DNA from: JALZUE01 sp051251725
GTDB lineage: Bacteria > Pseudomonadota > Gammaproteobacteria > Enterobacterales > Alteromonadaceae
Length of the DNA stretch: 64,000 bases
Reading direction: 5' to 3'
Assembly: GCA_051251725.1 (NCBI GenBank)
Contig: JBPOFN010000001.1
Location: forward strand, 309,497-373,496
Positions 26,345 through 35,874 of the stretch are shown in pieces. Position 1 is the first letter of the stretch; the number at the start of each line of letters is the position of its first letter. Both the position numbers and the translations under genes were made by a program. A model generated the notes under the pieces. That model made no database searches, was not told the origin of the DNA, and saw only the letters and a list, made by a program, of their open reading frames with translations.

Positions 26345-28165
26345 ATGATACGTAATAAATTTATTTTATCGGCATTAGCAAGTTTACTGCTAACCACCCT
26401 CACCGCTTGTGATGATGGCGACAATGGCGTGCAAGGACTACAAGGTAACGCTGGCATTAATGGGCAAAATGGTGTTGATGGTGTTGATGGTCAAAGTGGT
26501 GCTAATGGCAAAGACAGCTTTAAAGGCATTGAAGCTACGTTAGTTGCGCGCGCCGTATTAAATGCTGAATCGCCCGAAGGCGCGGCAGAAATTGTTCAAT
26601 ATCAAAAATCAACCGGTTATATATTCGCTATTAACAGTTCAGGCGACAAAGCAACAGTTGAAATTATTGATATGGCAACCGCTGCCGCTGACACACTTAT
26701 TCAAGATGCTAACAAGGTTACCAACAACACCAATTTAAGTGTGATGACGACAATTGATTTATCAAATAATACAGCTGGTGATGCCAATAGCTTGGCTATT
26801 TCTGATCAATTAGAACTATTAGCCGTGGCAATGGCAGCAGACACTGTTGATGCAAATGGCTATATTGCCTTTTATGATATCTCAGGCGCGGCGCCAATTT
26901 TCATCAAAAATGTTGAGGTTGGCGTTTTACCTGACATGGTGGCTTTTTCTCCTGATAGCAGCAAAGTAGTAGTCGCAAACGAAGGTGAGCCGGATGGCGA
27001 TTATGTTATTGACCCTGAAGGCAGTATTTCAATTATTAACATCAGTAATAATTTGGTAGCTGATGCAGCGATTAATCTCACCTTTGAAACTTATAACAGT
27101 ATGGCTGCTGAACTTAGCGCTCAAGGTGTAATGTTTGCCAACCCAAGCGGCAGAACCATTAATGGTAGTTTAGTTTCAACCACAGTGGCAATGGATTTAG
27201 AACCTGAATACGTAGCTATTAGTGCCGATAGCAAAACCGCTTATGTCAGCATGCAGGAAAACAACGCTTTAGCGGTAGTCGATTTAGTTAACGATAAACT
27301 CGTCGATATTCGCGGCTTAGGCTTTAAAGACTGGAGCAACTTAATGATCGATGCTTCAGATAAAGACGGCGGCATAAACTTTAAAAAGTACAACAACCTT
27401 TATGGTATGTATCAGCCGGATACCATCGCCACTATTTCATGGCAAGGTGCTGACTTTATTGTCACCGCCAATGAAGGTGATGGCCGTGAATATTTCTTTG
27501 ATGTTGCCGATGAAGCTGCTTGTACCGCAGCCAACGGCTTAGATTATGACGAAGACGACGGCTGTTTATCATATACCGATGAAGTCCGTGTTGAAGACTT
27601 AACTTTAGACCCAGTTGCTTTTGCTGGCGTTAATAATGATGACGATGATATTGGCCGTTTAAAAGTCAGCATCGAAAAAGGCGATATTGATGGTGATGGC
27701 GATTACGACCAGTTATATACCTATGGCGCTCGTTCATTTTCAATTTTTGACGCAAATGGCTATATTATTTATGACTCTGGCGATGATGTTGGCCGTATTA
27801 CCGCTGCCATTCATGGTGAAGCATTCAACAACGACGAAGATGAAAACAAAGGTGATACCCGCTCTGACGCTAAAGGCGCCGAACCTGAAGCATTAGCCAT
27901 TGGTGAAATTGATGGTCACACTCTGGCTTTTGTTGGCTTAGAGCGTATGAGTGGGGTCATGGTTTATGATGTTACTAACCCGTTCAATGTCAGCTTTGTC
28001 GATTATTTTCACAACCGCGGCACCGTCGAAGGTGATGATATTACCGGAGATTTAGCGCCAGAAGGGATGAAATTTATCGCCGCCACTGATGAGCAACCAG
28101 CCATGTTAATTGTTGGTAATGAAATTTCAGGCTCAATTGCGGTATGGCAAATAACCAGTAAATAA
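26345..28165 (+). CDS. Choice-of-anchor I lipoprotein with collagen-like segment
   Basis: 606 residues. The signal ends LTAC, a lipobox. Residues about 26-58 contain ten consecutive Gly-X-Y triplets rich in Asn, Asp and Gln. The remainder matches the choice-of-anchor I domain: repeated beta-propeller-like blades with FSPDSSKVVVANEGEPDGDY, then MYQPDTIATISWQGADFIVTANEGDGREY, then PEALAIGEIDGHTLAFVGLERMSGVMVYDV. Acidic DGDGDYDQ loops suggest calcium binding. It is probably surface-exposed. Relatives are often annotated as alkaline-phosphatase-like, but no catalytic site is visible. Confidence 0.8.
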   Translation: MIRNKFILSALASLLLTTLTACDDGDNGVQGLQGNAGINGQNGVDGVDGQSGANGKDSFKGIEATLVARAVLNAESPEGAAEIVQYQKSTGYIFAINSSGDKATVEIIDMATAAADTLIQDANKVTNNTNLSVMTTIDLSNNTAGDANSLAISDQLELLAVAMAADTVDANGYIAFYDISGAAPIFIKNVEVGVLPDMVAFSPDSSKVVVANEGEPDGDYVIDPEGSISIINISNNLVADAAINLTFETYNSMAAELSAQGVMFANPSGRTINGSLVSTTVAMDLEPEYVAISADSKTAYVSMQENNALAVVDLVNDKLVDIRGLGFKDWSNLMIDASDKDGGINFKKYNNLYGMYQPDTIATISWQGADFIVTANEGDGREYFFDVADEAACTAANGLDYDEDDGCLSYTDEVRVEDLTLDPVAFAGVNNDDDDIGRLKVSIEKGDIDGDGDYDQLYTYGARSFSIFDANGYIIYDSGDDVGRITAAIHGEAFNNDEDENKGDTRSDAKGAEPEALAIGEIDGHTLAFVGLERMSGVMVYDVTNPFNVSFVDYFHNRGTVEGDDITGDLAPEGMKFIAATDEQPAMLIVGNEISGSIAVWQITSK

Positions 28166-28198
28166 CGCTCTTAAAAGCTTTATTAGGCAGCCATAAAT

Positions 28199-28235
28199 AA
28201 AAAAGGTAACGTTTTAAAAACGTTACCTTTTTTTA
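28199..28235 (+). terminator. Terminator after the choice-of-anchor I gene
   Basis: The perfect stem AAAAAAGGTAACGTTTT and its complement is followed by eight T. It lies about 35 nt past the stop at 28165. Confidence 0.92.
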
Positions 28236-28376
28236 TTCAATGCATAAATTACATACTCGCAAGCGTATTCAGTGTTAGTATTAAAATAGGAATAGCAAAT
28301 GACAAAGCGTTACAGTAACCGTCATAATTAGCCCAGACTAATTTACGTAACAAAACATAAAATGATTGAGCCATAA

Positions 28377-29642
28377 ATGAGCAAAAACTTCCAATTACAA
28401 TTAGTGTGTTTATTGCTACTTTGCTCATTCACAGCTTCAGTTTTTTGTCTTGAACTAAAACCAGACTCGCCATTTATTACTGTTCAGCTTAATAAAGATC
28501 CCGCGGTCAGAGAAATTTTTTTACCGTTATTTAAAGCCTTTGAAAGCGAAACCGGTATTAAAGTTATTCCACTGCGCTATATTCACGACGAAGAGTTCAA
28601 GCAATACGTCACTAAAAGTCATGACGGCAGCCTACCCTTACCTGATGTCCTTAATGGGTTAAACTCAGAACGGCTGTTATCCATTGTCAGACAAGGCATG
28701 GTGCACCCGGTTACTCACCTTTGGGCTGAGCACAACTGGGCAGACGTTTTTCCTAGTACCATACGTTCATGGCTAACCTATAAAAATAATATTTATGCCC
28801 TACCTTATACTCAATACTCTTGGGGGATATTTTTTAATAAATCGTTAGTGAAAAAATTCGGCCCGGTGCCGCAGCACTGGCCACAATTTATTCATTATTG
28901 CGAAACCATTAAAAAATCAGGCATGGAAGTATTTCCTGCCTCTTATAAACAGCCTTGGATAGCATCAGCTTGGTTTGAATACATTACCCTAAGAACTTAT
29001 GGCTTTTCATTTTTTCAAGAGGTTATGGCAGGTAACGTTAGCTACCATGATCCACGCATTCAAGCGGTGTTATTGATCTGGAAAAGTATGATTGATAAAG
29101 GCTTGTTTAGTACAAAATATAAAAGCTATTTATGGGAAGGTTATTTACCGCAATTCTTACGTAATAACTTTGCTTTTATCTTTATGGGTACTTCGCTCGC
29201 AAGACGCATATATGATCCTGTGATGTTACAAAACACTGAATTTATGGCATTCCCTAAAATTGCAGATATCCCTTTTGATGAAACCTCACCAGTGAGTTTA
29301 TTTTTCATCTCCAGTAAAAGTCACAAAATTAAAAGCGCTGAGCAGTTCTTAACGTTTTTTGCCCGACCAACAGTGCAAACTCAAATCGCCGCGCATTTAT
29401 ATTCCATGCCGATGGTAAAAAATGCCGAAGTGCCAAACAATAATATTATTCAATCGGGAGCGGCAATACTGGCTAAGGCGCATCACTTATCACCCTTTTT
29501 TGATCGAGACATTAAAGATGACTTTGCCCATCAAGTGTTACCGGCCCTCGCTGAATTTCTCTTTTCGGGTAATATTGAAGCGCTAACACGAACACTAGAA
29601 AATAATAGACTTAAATTTTACCCGCCAACCACCAGTAAATAA
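28377..29642 (+). CDS. Orphan extracellular solute-binding protein, sugar type
   Basis: 421 residues with an N-terminal signal peptide ending around residue 24. The body resembles family 1 (MalE-type) binding proteins: FKAFESETGIKVIPLRYIHDEEF, PDVLNGLNSERL, ALPYTQYSWGIFFNKSLVKKFGPVPQHWPQF, and SAEQFLTFFARPTVQTQIA near the end. No ABC permease or ATPase is nearby and no two-component system is visible. It may feed a transporter encoded elsewhere or act as a sensor. Its own promoter should lie in 28240-28376. Confidence 0.82.
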   Translation: MSKNFQLQLVCLLLLCSFTASVFCLELKPDSPFITVQLNKDPAVREIFLPLFKAFESETGIKVIPLRYIHDEEFKQYVTKSHDGSLPLPDVLNGLNSERLLSIVRQGMVHPVTHLWAEHNWADVFPSTIRSWLTYKNNIYALPYTQYSWGIFFNKSLVKKFGPVPQHWPQFIHYCETIKKSGMEVFPASYKQPWIASAWFEYITLRTYGFSFFQEVMAGNVSYHDPRIQAVLLIWKSMIDKGLFSTKYKSYLWEGYLPQFLRNNFAFIFMGTSLARRIYDPVMLQNTEFMAFPKIADIPFDETSPVSLFFISSKSHKIKSAEQFLTFFARPTVQTQIAAHLYSMPMVKNAEVPNNNIIQSGAAILAKAHHLSPFFDRDIKDDFAHQVLPALAEFLFSGNIEALTRTLENNRLKFYPPTTSK

Positions 29643-29795
29643 CTAAAAGCTAAATAAAAAGTCATCACAAAAACACTATCCAACTGTATTTTATACATTT
29701 TTTATTTCTTGAAAAATGAGTAAAACCTGCTTACTTGTCAAACATTTCCATTCTTGCTATCAATAATGCCCCCTAAAAAAGACTGGAGTCTAAAG

Positions 29796-30209
29796 ATGAA
29801 CTTGGCAACGCATGGAAGTTATAAATTATCCAAAACGGAGAATATATTAGTTGTTGAAGCGCAAGGACCTTTTGATGAAGCGACCATCAATCAGTATCTT
29901 TCTGATATCAAAGCATTAATTGAAGATATAAAACATGAGCCATGGGGCACATTAGCCATTTTTTCCGGCAATAGTATTTTTACCCCTGATGCGGAGCAAG
30001 CATTAATAGAAATTACCCGTCAACGTGCTCAAAATAACATGATCGCTATTGCTACTGTTATTAAAGAAAGTTATCAAGCAGATTTGCAACAAATGCAATT
30101 AGGTAGGGTTTATCAAGCATGCAATATTTCACATAACTTTTTTTCAAGTGAACAAATGGCAAAAAATTGGTTATCTGGTTTCTTGAATGTCCACAGCGAG
30201 GTTGGTTAA
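29796..30209 (+). CDS. Small STAS/SpoIIAA-like protein
   Basis: 137 residues from ATG 29796, chosen because GGAG at 29785-29788 gives a 7-nt spacing; an upstream in-frame start at 29754 lacks a site. The pattern is strand-helix alternation (ILVVEAQGPFDEATINQYL, WGTLAIFSG, MIAIATVI) ending in FFSSEQMAKNWLSGFL. SpoIIAA-like STAS proteins end this way. It has no signal and no partner gene that I recognise. Compare with the gene at 19821-20213. Function unknown. Confidence 0.6.
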   Translation: MNLATHGSYKLSKTENILVVEAQGPFDEATINQYLSDIKALIEDIKHEPWGTLAIFSGNSIFTPDAEQALIEITRQRAQNNMIAIATVIKESYQADLQQMQLGRVYQACNISHNFFSSEQMAKNWLSGFLNVHSEVG

Positions 30210-30251
30210 CTCTCAGCGTTGAGGCAGCAACAAAATATTATTGAAAACATC

Positions 30252-30315
30252 AAAGTCTAGTTAACTTACTCGTTACCAAATAGGTAAGTCTCTGAATAAG
30301 TTAGCTAGACTTTTT
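30252..30315. terminator. Long stem-loop between convergent genes
   Basis: The arms AAAGTCTAGTTAACTTA (30252-30268) and TAAGTTAGCTAGACTTT (30297-30313) pair at 16 of 17 positions, with a smaller inner stem (TTACC/GGTAA). The right arm runs into five T on the plus strand. It lies between the small STAS-like gene and pepB and probably ends transcription from the left. Confidence 0.7.
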
Positions 30316-30375
30316 AACAACTAATAAACAGTACTAAGGTTTAGGCTAAAGTTTAGACTTAGACTAGGGTTTATA

Positions 30376-31680
30376 CTAAGCATTCAACAATAATTCTGCA
30401 ATAGTAGAAATCCCCAAGCCGGTTCCGCCTGCCGCCCAAAGGCTATTAGCATTACCGTGATAAGAAGCAGCTAAATCAAAGTGCAACCAACCTTGTTGTG
30501 GCTGTTCAAGAAATCGTGATAAAAACCCAGCGGCATTACTTGCACCGCCATAAGCGCCACCTTTTTGTGTACTACTATTAGCAGTATCAGCAAAAGCAGA
30601 ACTACATTTTTCTTGATGCCACGGCGCTAATGGTAAACGCCATAATGGTTCATCTTGGCCGCCAGCTAACTGCATTGTTTTATCAGCAAGTGCGTTATCC
30701 ATAGTGAATAATGCCGTATATTCGCCGCCGGTTGCTTGCATCGCAGCGCCCGTTAACGTGGCGGCATCAATAATAAGCGGCGCTTTAGTTTCATCTGCTA
30801 AAATTAGTCCATCAGCTAACACTAATCGGCCTTCGGCATCGGTATTGGCAATTTCAACTGTTACGCCATTTTTGTAGGTTAAAATATCACCTAATTTGAA
30901 AGCGTTACTGCTGACTAAGTTTTCAGCACAGCACAAGAATAATTTAACTCGTTTATTTAATCCTTGGCTGATCGCCAGCGCTAATGCGCCGGTAACAATA
31001 GCTGCGCCGCCCATATCACATTTCATATTAAACATGCCGGCGCTACTTTTAATGCTATAACCGCCACTGTCAAAAGTAATGCCTTTACCCACTAAACAAG
31101 CTGAAACTGGTGCCTCGTCAGAGCCGAGCGGATTAAAGTCTAAGGCCAATAAACAAGGAGGATTAATACTACCTTTACCGACATTATAAATACCAGTTAA
31201 GCCAGCTTCTGCAAGTGCTTCTCCGGCAATGACTGTTGCCGTAATATTGCTATTGGCATAACGACTGATCAAGGCTTCGGCCGCAGCAGCAAGCTTTTCA
31301 GGCACTAAATTTGATGGTGTTTGATTGGTAATATCTCGGCTCCAACCATAAATAGCTAATTTATTATCAAGCTTTTTCACCAGTTTTTCGTCGCCACAAA
31401 AACTAACATTATTAAATTTATCAACAGCGCTAAAACCTAAAGCAAAGGCCCATTGTTTTGACTCATCCCACAAATCGCCCGTCAATTGCACTTGTTCAAT
31501 GCCAAGTTCTTCAATTTTACGCGCTGATTGCTGAATTTCTCTCAACATAAATGGCTCTTGTGGCGAGATAAAGATAAAAATATCGTCACCCACAAATTGT
31601 TCGCGATTATTTTCTTGCCAGCCGCTGGCAGTAGGTGCATTGGTTAATTTAACTAACACTTTAGGGGAAATTGAGCTCAT
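30376..31680 (-). CDS. pepB: Leucyl aminopeptidase family protein (PepB-like, M17)
   Basis: 434 residues from the ATG complementary to 31678-31680, preceded by AAGAAG. A longer frame reaching 31797 would add 39 basic residues with no family support. The M17 catalytic domain shows GKGITFDSGGYSIKSSAGMFNMKCDMGGAA and the signature NTDAEGRLVLADGL, which hold the two metal ions. Length and N-terminus fit PepB better than PepA. It removes N-terminal residues from peptides in the cytoplasm. It is transcribed divergently from the DUF1289 gene. Confidence 0.85.
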   Translation of the reverse strand: MSSISPKVLVKLTNAPTASGWQENNREQFVGDDIFIFISPQEPFMLREIQQSARKIEELGIEQVQLTGDLWDESKQWAFALGFSAVDKFNNVSFCGDEKLVKKLDNKLAIYGWSRDITNQTPSNLVPEKLAAAAEALISRYANSNITATVIAGEALAEAGLTGIYNVGKGSINPPCLLALDFNPLGSDEAPVSACLVGKGITFDSGGYSIKSSAGMFNMKCDMGGAAIVTGALALAISQGLNKRVKLFLCCAENLVSSNAFKLGDILTYKNGVTVEIANTDAEGRLVLADGLILADETKAPLIIDAATLTGAAMQATGGEYTALFTMDNALADKTMQLAGGQDEPLWRLPLAPWHQEKCSSAFADTANSSTQKGGAYGGASNAAGFLSRFLEQPQQGWLHFDLAASYHGNANSLWAAGGTGLGISTIAELLLNA

Positions 31681-31865
31681 AAAATCACTTCTTAAAGAAA
31701 AATAATAACGGCGTAAAATTCGCCGACTGTTGCCATAATACGACCTGCTTAACCTTTTGAATACAACTTTATCGAGTAAATAAGGCAGGGCCGACATTAT
31801 TAATATAAAAACCTAAAATTATCTTGCTACAATGCAAGTTAAAGCCACAATCACCCTCACCTGTT

Positions 31866-32069
31866 ATGACTAAAACCCTCAATGATGATAGCTCAAAAAA
31901 GAGTCCCTGCGTACGTAATTGCTGCCTAGATGAAAATGATATTTGCCTTGGCTGTTTTCGCACATTAAGTGAAATTGTCGGCTGGCAAACTAAGCCTGAT
32001 AGTGAACGTAAACAAATATTAGAAAATTGCCAAACCAGACAGCAAACTAAAAGAAATTTAAACCGTTAA
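31866..32069 (+). CDS. DUF1289 (YdhL-like) small cysteine protein
   Basis: 67 residues from ATG 31866; the upstream TTG frame is unlikely. Four cysteines follow the family pattern SPCVRNCCLDENDICLGCFRTLSEIVGW. DUF1289 proteins are thought to bind metal, though no function is established. Divergent from pepB with a 185-nt spacer. An FG-GAP lipoprotein gene follows on the same strand after 113 nt. Confidence 0.85.
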   Translation: MTKTLNDDSSKKSPCVRNCCLDENDICLGCFRTLSEIVGWQTKPDSERKQILENCQTRQQTKRNLNR

Positions 32070-32182
32070 TAATCATCTACTCTCTGCTAATTCCGAAAGC
32101 AACAAACATATGATGTTTGCATAAATATCATTTTAATTGGATAATCGGCCAATTAATAAACTTTTTATTCTTTGGAGCCGTT

Positions 32183-34090
32183 ATGTTATTCACGCCATTA
32201 TCGTTGAACATAAAAATTTGCTGCGCTTTTACCTGCATCGCCAGCCTCTTGGTGAATTTATCTGCCTGCCAATCATCTGAGCACTCGTCAAATAAAACCA
32301 GTGCCAATTTACCCATGTTTAGTGAAGCAACAGCAAACGTTATTGAATTCGAACCAAGATCACGCCGCAAGTGGGACAACGCACTGATTGCTGATTTAGA
32401 TCAAAATGGCTTTATGGATATTTTAGCTACAGATCACGCCTATCGCGCCAATGTATTTTGGAACAATGGCGGTACCTTCTCAAAGCCGCAAGTGGTGATT
32501 AAAGGTGATACGCATGGAACAGCGGCTGCCGATATCGATCAAGATGGCCGCATGGATTTGATTATTTCCCAAGGCGGTGGTGGCGGTAAAAAACCGCGTT
32601 ATCCCGTTTCCTTTCAAATAAATAAAGATAGAACTATTTCTGGCGGCGAAGAATTTTCGCACTTTGAAAGAAGTCGCGGCCGAGCAGTAAAGCTTATCGA
32701 TAGTGACAACAATGGCTCTTTAAACTTAGTTACTTCAGCATTTCCATTAAAATCACAAAAACACGGGGCTAATTTTTTATATGAAAATAAACAGCCGAAA
32801 CAATTCGAGTTTATAAAGCATTTACCCTTTGCTAAATGGCTAGGTTATAAAACCTTAGTCACTGATTTTAATAATGACGGCATCACTGATCTTTTCTTTT
32901 ATGGCGGCAATAATATTATTGCCGTCCAAGGACAAGCTGGGCTTAAGTATCATGAAGTAACAAACAAAGTATTAGCTGAGTTATCCAACATTCATGATGT
33001 CAGTAGTATTGCTGAAATTGATTACGATAACGACGGTGATTTTGACCTTTTTTTAACGCGCGCAAAACATCAATTTGACCGCCAATCATTTTATGATGCC
33101 GAAAACCAACGTTTTGCTTTTTTTGCTCGTAATGAAAAATTTCAATTTGACGATTTAAAAATCACTGGCGATTTTCAGCTAGAGAATCTACAAATGGCGT
33201 TTCCAAACTTTGATGTTTATATCGGTAAAAATAAACGTCCAATAAGCTTTGATGTCGAACGCCATGGCGGGAAAAACTTTAGTTTAAAACCAGAAGAGTC
33301 AAAAGGCTGGCCGAAAAAATTTAATAAAAAAGGGCTCTATATTGGTTATTTAGGTAATGGCTTGTGGCGCATTGGCGGCGATACAAAATCGCCAACGGCC
33401 GGCGTTATCAAAAATGTAACTTCCTCACCCACGCTCGCACCCGTAATTGAGCAACCTGCGTTCTTATTAGAAAACCAAAATGGCATTTTTGTTGATGCGA
33501 CGGCCCGTTTAAATATCGACATTGCTGAGCAAACAGCAGGCTCCGCGGTTGGCGATTTTAATAATGACGGTTGGGCCGATATTTTTGTTGTTAAATACGG
33601 CAATATGGCCGGTGGAAATAAACAGATAGTGTATTTAAACCAAGCTGGAAAATCATTTATCCGTAGTGAATATCATGGTGTGGTGTCAAAAGAGTTAGGC
33701 GCAACCGGTAGTGGTGCCGATGCTTTTGATTATGATCATGACGGTGATCTTGATTTAGTTTACGCCAATGAACGAGGGCGCTGGCACTTATTTACCAATA
33801 ATAACGAGCAGCTTAATAACAATAATTATATGGTGATTAACGTCGGCGTAGCACCGTCAAATAACGCTACGGCACAAGGGGCGATAATGACAATGCGTGC
33901 CTGCGGCAATATCTATAAACGTGTAGTCGGTGCCACCTCAGCCCCTTTCACTCATAACGCTAATAACCATTTACATGTTGGCTTAGGTCAGTGTGATAAA
34001 ATCGACAGCACTGTGGTGCAATGGTCAACTGGCGAGCAAATCAAGCTTGAAATTAACAACGTCAATCAAATGGTTAAAACGGCTCAATAA
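32183..34090 (+). CDS. FG-GAP/VCBS repeat lipoprotein with ASPIC/UnbV domain
   Basis: 635 residues from ATG 32183, set by GGAG at 32174-32177. The signal ends LSAC, a lipobox. Several calcium-type FG-GAP repeats follow, with DLDQNGFMDIL, DIDQDGRMDLI, DFNNDGITDLF, DYDNDGDFDLF, DFNNDGWADIF and DYDHDGDLDLV. The C-terminal ASPIC/UnbV module has KRVVGATSAPFTHNANNHLHVGLG and STVVQWSTGEQ. This layout belongs to the CRTAC1 family of probable surface beta-propellers. The ligand is unknown. It is closed by its own terminator. Confidence 0.85.
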   Translation: MLFTPLSLNIKICCAFTCIASLLVNLSACQSSEHSSNKTSANLPMFSEATANVIEFEPRSRRKWDNALIADLDQNGFMDILATDHAYRANVFWNNGGTFSKPQVVIKGDTHGTAAADIDQDGRMDLIISQGGGGGKKPRYPVSFQINKDRTISGGEEFSHFERSRGRAVKLIDSDNNGSLNLVTSAFPLKSQKHGANFLYENKQPKQFEFIKHLPFAKWLGYKTLVTDFNNDGITDLFFYGGNNIIAVQGQAGLKYHEVTNKVLAELSNIHDVSSIAEIDYDNDGDFDLFLTRAKHQFDRQSFYDAENQRFAFFARNEKFQFDDLKITGDFQLENLQMAFPNFDVYIGKNKRPISFDVERHGGKNFSLKPEESKGWPKKFNKKGLYIGYLGNGLWRIGGDTKSPTAGVIKNVTSSPTLAPVIEQPAFLLENQNGIFVDATARLNIDIAEQTAGSAVGDFNNDGWADIFVVKYGNMAGGNKQIVYLNQAGKSFIRSEYHGVVSKELGATGSGADAFDYDHDGDLDLVYANERGRWHLFTNNNEQLNNNNYMVINVGVAPSNNATAQGAIMTMRACGNIYKRVVGATSAPFTHNANNHLHVGLGQCDKIDSTVVQWSTGEQIKLEINNVNQMVKTAQ

Positions 34091-34148
34091 ACAATATTAA
34101 TAATTCGACTATTCATCTCAGTTAACGGGTACGATTAACTTTTAAAAC

Positions 34149-34174
34149 AGCGGCTTCATAATGAAGCCGCTTTT
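34149..34174 (+). terminator. Terminator after the FG-GAP lipoprotein gene
   Basis: The perfect 10-bp stem AGCGGCTTCA/TGAAGCCGCT with a TAA loop is followed by five T, about 60 nt after the stop codon. Confidence 0.9.
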
Positions 34175-34412
34175 TCATCTTAGCGAAAAACATTCACACA
34201 GCACAACCCACCAAAAATTGAAGTATACTTATCGGGAAAAACAGGACGGGTTAAGGAGCAGTAGTATGTTTCAGCTCGGTTATCAGTTTTAAAACAGCTA
34301 ATTAGGCAAATGGATGTTACGCTGGATTTGCTCTTAACCTTTGTTAAACTTGCCACAAACACAAACACAAGCAGCCCATGAGAAAAGCAACTTATGTCAC
34401 AACGATTACATA

Positions 34413-35123
34413 ATGAAAATCAGTTTAAATAAAGCCACGCTAATCAAGCGCTATAAACGCTTTCTCGCTGATATTATTTTAGCCGACGGCTCAACTACAA
34501 CAATTCATGTCGCGAACACTGGCGCTATGTCTGGTTGCGCTGAGCCAGGCGATATCGTTTGGTATAGCACGTCTGATAATCCAAAACGAAAATATCCTTT
34601 TAGTTGGGAATATACTCAAAAACCTAATGGCCAGTTAATTTGTGTTAATACCATCAGAGCCAACCAATTTGTCGAACAAGCACTATTAGCTAAAAGCCTA
34701 CCGGCATTAACTGATTTTGACGAACTCAAAAGAGAAGTAAAATATGGCAATGAAAACAGTAAAATTGATTTTTTATTAACACAGGAAGATCAGGCAGATA
34801 CTTACATTGAAGTAAAAAGCGTGACCTTATTGCAAGATCAATTAGGCTATTTCCCGGATGCCGTTAGTACTCGTGGTCAAAAACATTTACGCGAGTTAAT
34901 GGAAATCAGCGAGCAGGGAAAACGCGCAGTATTATTATTTGCCGTTTTACATTCCGGCATAAATTCAGTGCAAGCGGCAGCCCATATTGATAAAAAATAT
35001 GCTGAGTTATTAACTCAGGCGAAACAAGCCGGTGTCGAAATATTCGCTTATAAGGCTAATTTTACCTATGCTAAAAATTCAATAACCGCACAATTAAGTG
35101 AATCACTAGCGGTGATAATTTAA
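34413..35123 (+). CDS. sfsA: Sugar fermentation stimulation protein homologue SfsA
   Basis: 236 residues from ATG 34413. Typical blocks are RYKRFLADIILADGSTTTIHVANTGAMSGC, VNTIRANQFVEQAL, KIDFLLT and YIEVKSVTLL with the nuclease-like FPDAVSTRGQKHLRELM. SfsA was found as a factor that stimulates maltose use in E. coli and has a restriction-endonuclease-like fold; its biochemical role is unclear. It precedes dksA, as in E. coli, but with a 300-nt gap. Confidence 0.95.
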   Translation: MKISLNKATLIKRYKRFLADIILADGSTTTIHVANTGAMSGCAEPGDIVWYSTSDNPKRKYPFSWEYTQKPNGQLICVNTIRANQFVEQALLAKSLPALTDFDELKREVKYGNENSKIDFLLTQEDQADTYIEVKSVTLLQDQLGYFPDAVSTRGQKHLRELMEISEQGKRAVLLFAVLHSGINSVQAAAHIDKKYAELLTQAKQAGVEIFAYKANFTYAKNSITAQLSESLAVII

Positions 35124-35423
35124 CCAGTGATGAATTTAATTATCGGTTTTAGTTGACTAACACTAGTAAAACTTGCTAAAAGTTCTTTTTTGTTGTCGAT
35201 GACTTGTCACACTGGATAAAAATACTAGTGAATTTTTCACGCTAACAACTTGTTTAATAAGAAATTCGTAACTTTATTTTATTTTTGCTCTTGAAAATAA
35301 TTAACAACAGCACCATATAGCCCCAGTATTACGGTCTAATAATTTATTGGCAATTGCAGCTAAGTAATTTTAGAAAGAAAAACATATACGTTACTTGGTT
35401 TTTGTAGCATTAGGAGAAACAGC
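35124..35423 (+). promoter_or_regulatory. dksA upstream region
   Basis: 300 nt with no gene. It is AT-rich. A possible promoter is TTGAAA near 35292 followed 17 nt later by CATATA; this is weak. A good ribosome-binding site, AGGAG, lies about 8 nt before the dksA ATG. The length leaves room for regulated promoters, but no operator was recognised. Confidence 0.35.
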
Positions 35424-35864
35424 ATGCCAGACAAAAAAGCATTAGGGATTCTAGCCTTAGCAGGTGTAGAACCATACCAAGAAAAGCCAAACGAAGAGTT
35501 CATGAATGAAGCACAACGTGAACACTTTAAAAAAATCCTCGAAGCTTGGCGTTCACAACTGCGTGAAGAAGTTGATCGCACTGTAAGTCATATGCAAGAC
35601 GAAGCAGCTAACTTTCCAGATCCAGTTGATCGTGCTGCACAAGAAGAAGAGTTCAGTTTAGAGTTACGAACACGAGATCGTGAACGTAAGCTGATTAAAA
35701 AGATTGAAAAAACACTACAACTTATTGAAGAAGATGAGTTTGGTTTTTGTAACTCTTGTGGCATCGAAATTGGCATTCGCCGTTTAGAAGCTCGCCCAAC
35801 AGCAGACCTTTGCATTGAATGTAAAACGTTAGCTGAAATTAAAGAGCGTCAATTAGCCGGTTAA
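35424..35864 (+). CDS. dksA: RNA polymerase-binding transcription factor DksA
   Basis: 146 residues. An N-terminal coiled coil (about 30-105) carries the tip motif DPVDRAAQEEE, and the C-terminal zinc finger has CNSCG ... CIEC with all four cysteines. DksA enters the secondary channel of RNA polymerase and, with ppGpp, controls rRNA and amino-acid promoters. First gene of the conserved dksA-gluQRS-pcnB-folK group; gluQRS starts 10 nt after it. Confidence 0.97.
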   Translation: MPDKKALGILALAGVEPYQEKPNEEFMNEAQREHFKKILEAWRSQLREEVDRTVSHMQDEAANFPDPVDRAAQEEEFSLELRTRDRERKLIKKIEKTLQLIEEDEFGFCNSCGIEIGIRRLEARPTADLCIECKTLAEIKERQLAG

Positions 35865-35874
35865 CCAACCGTCA

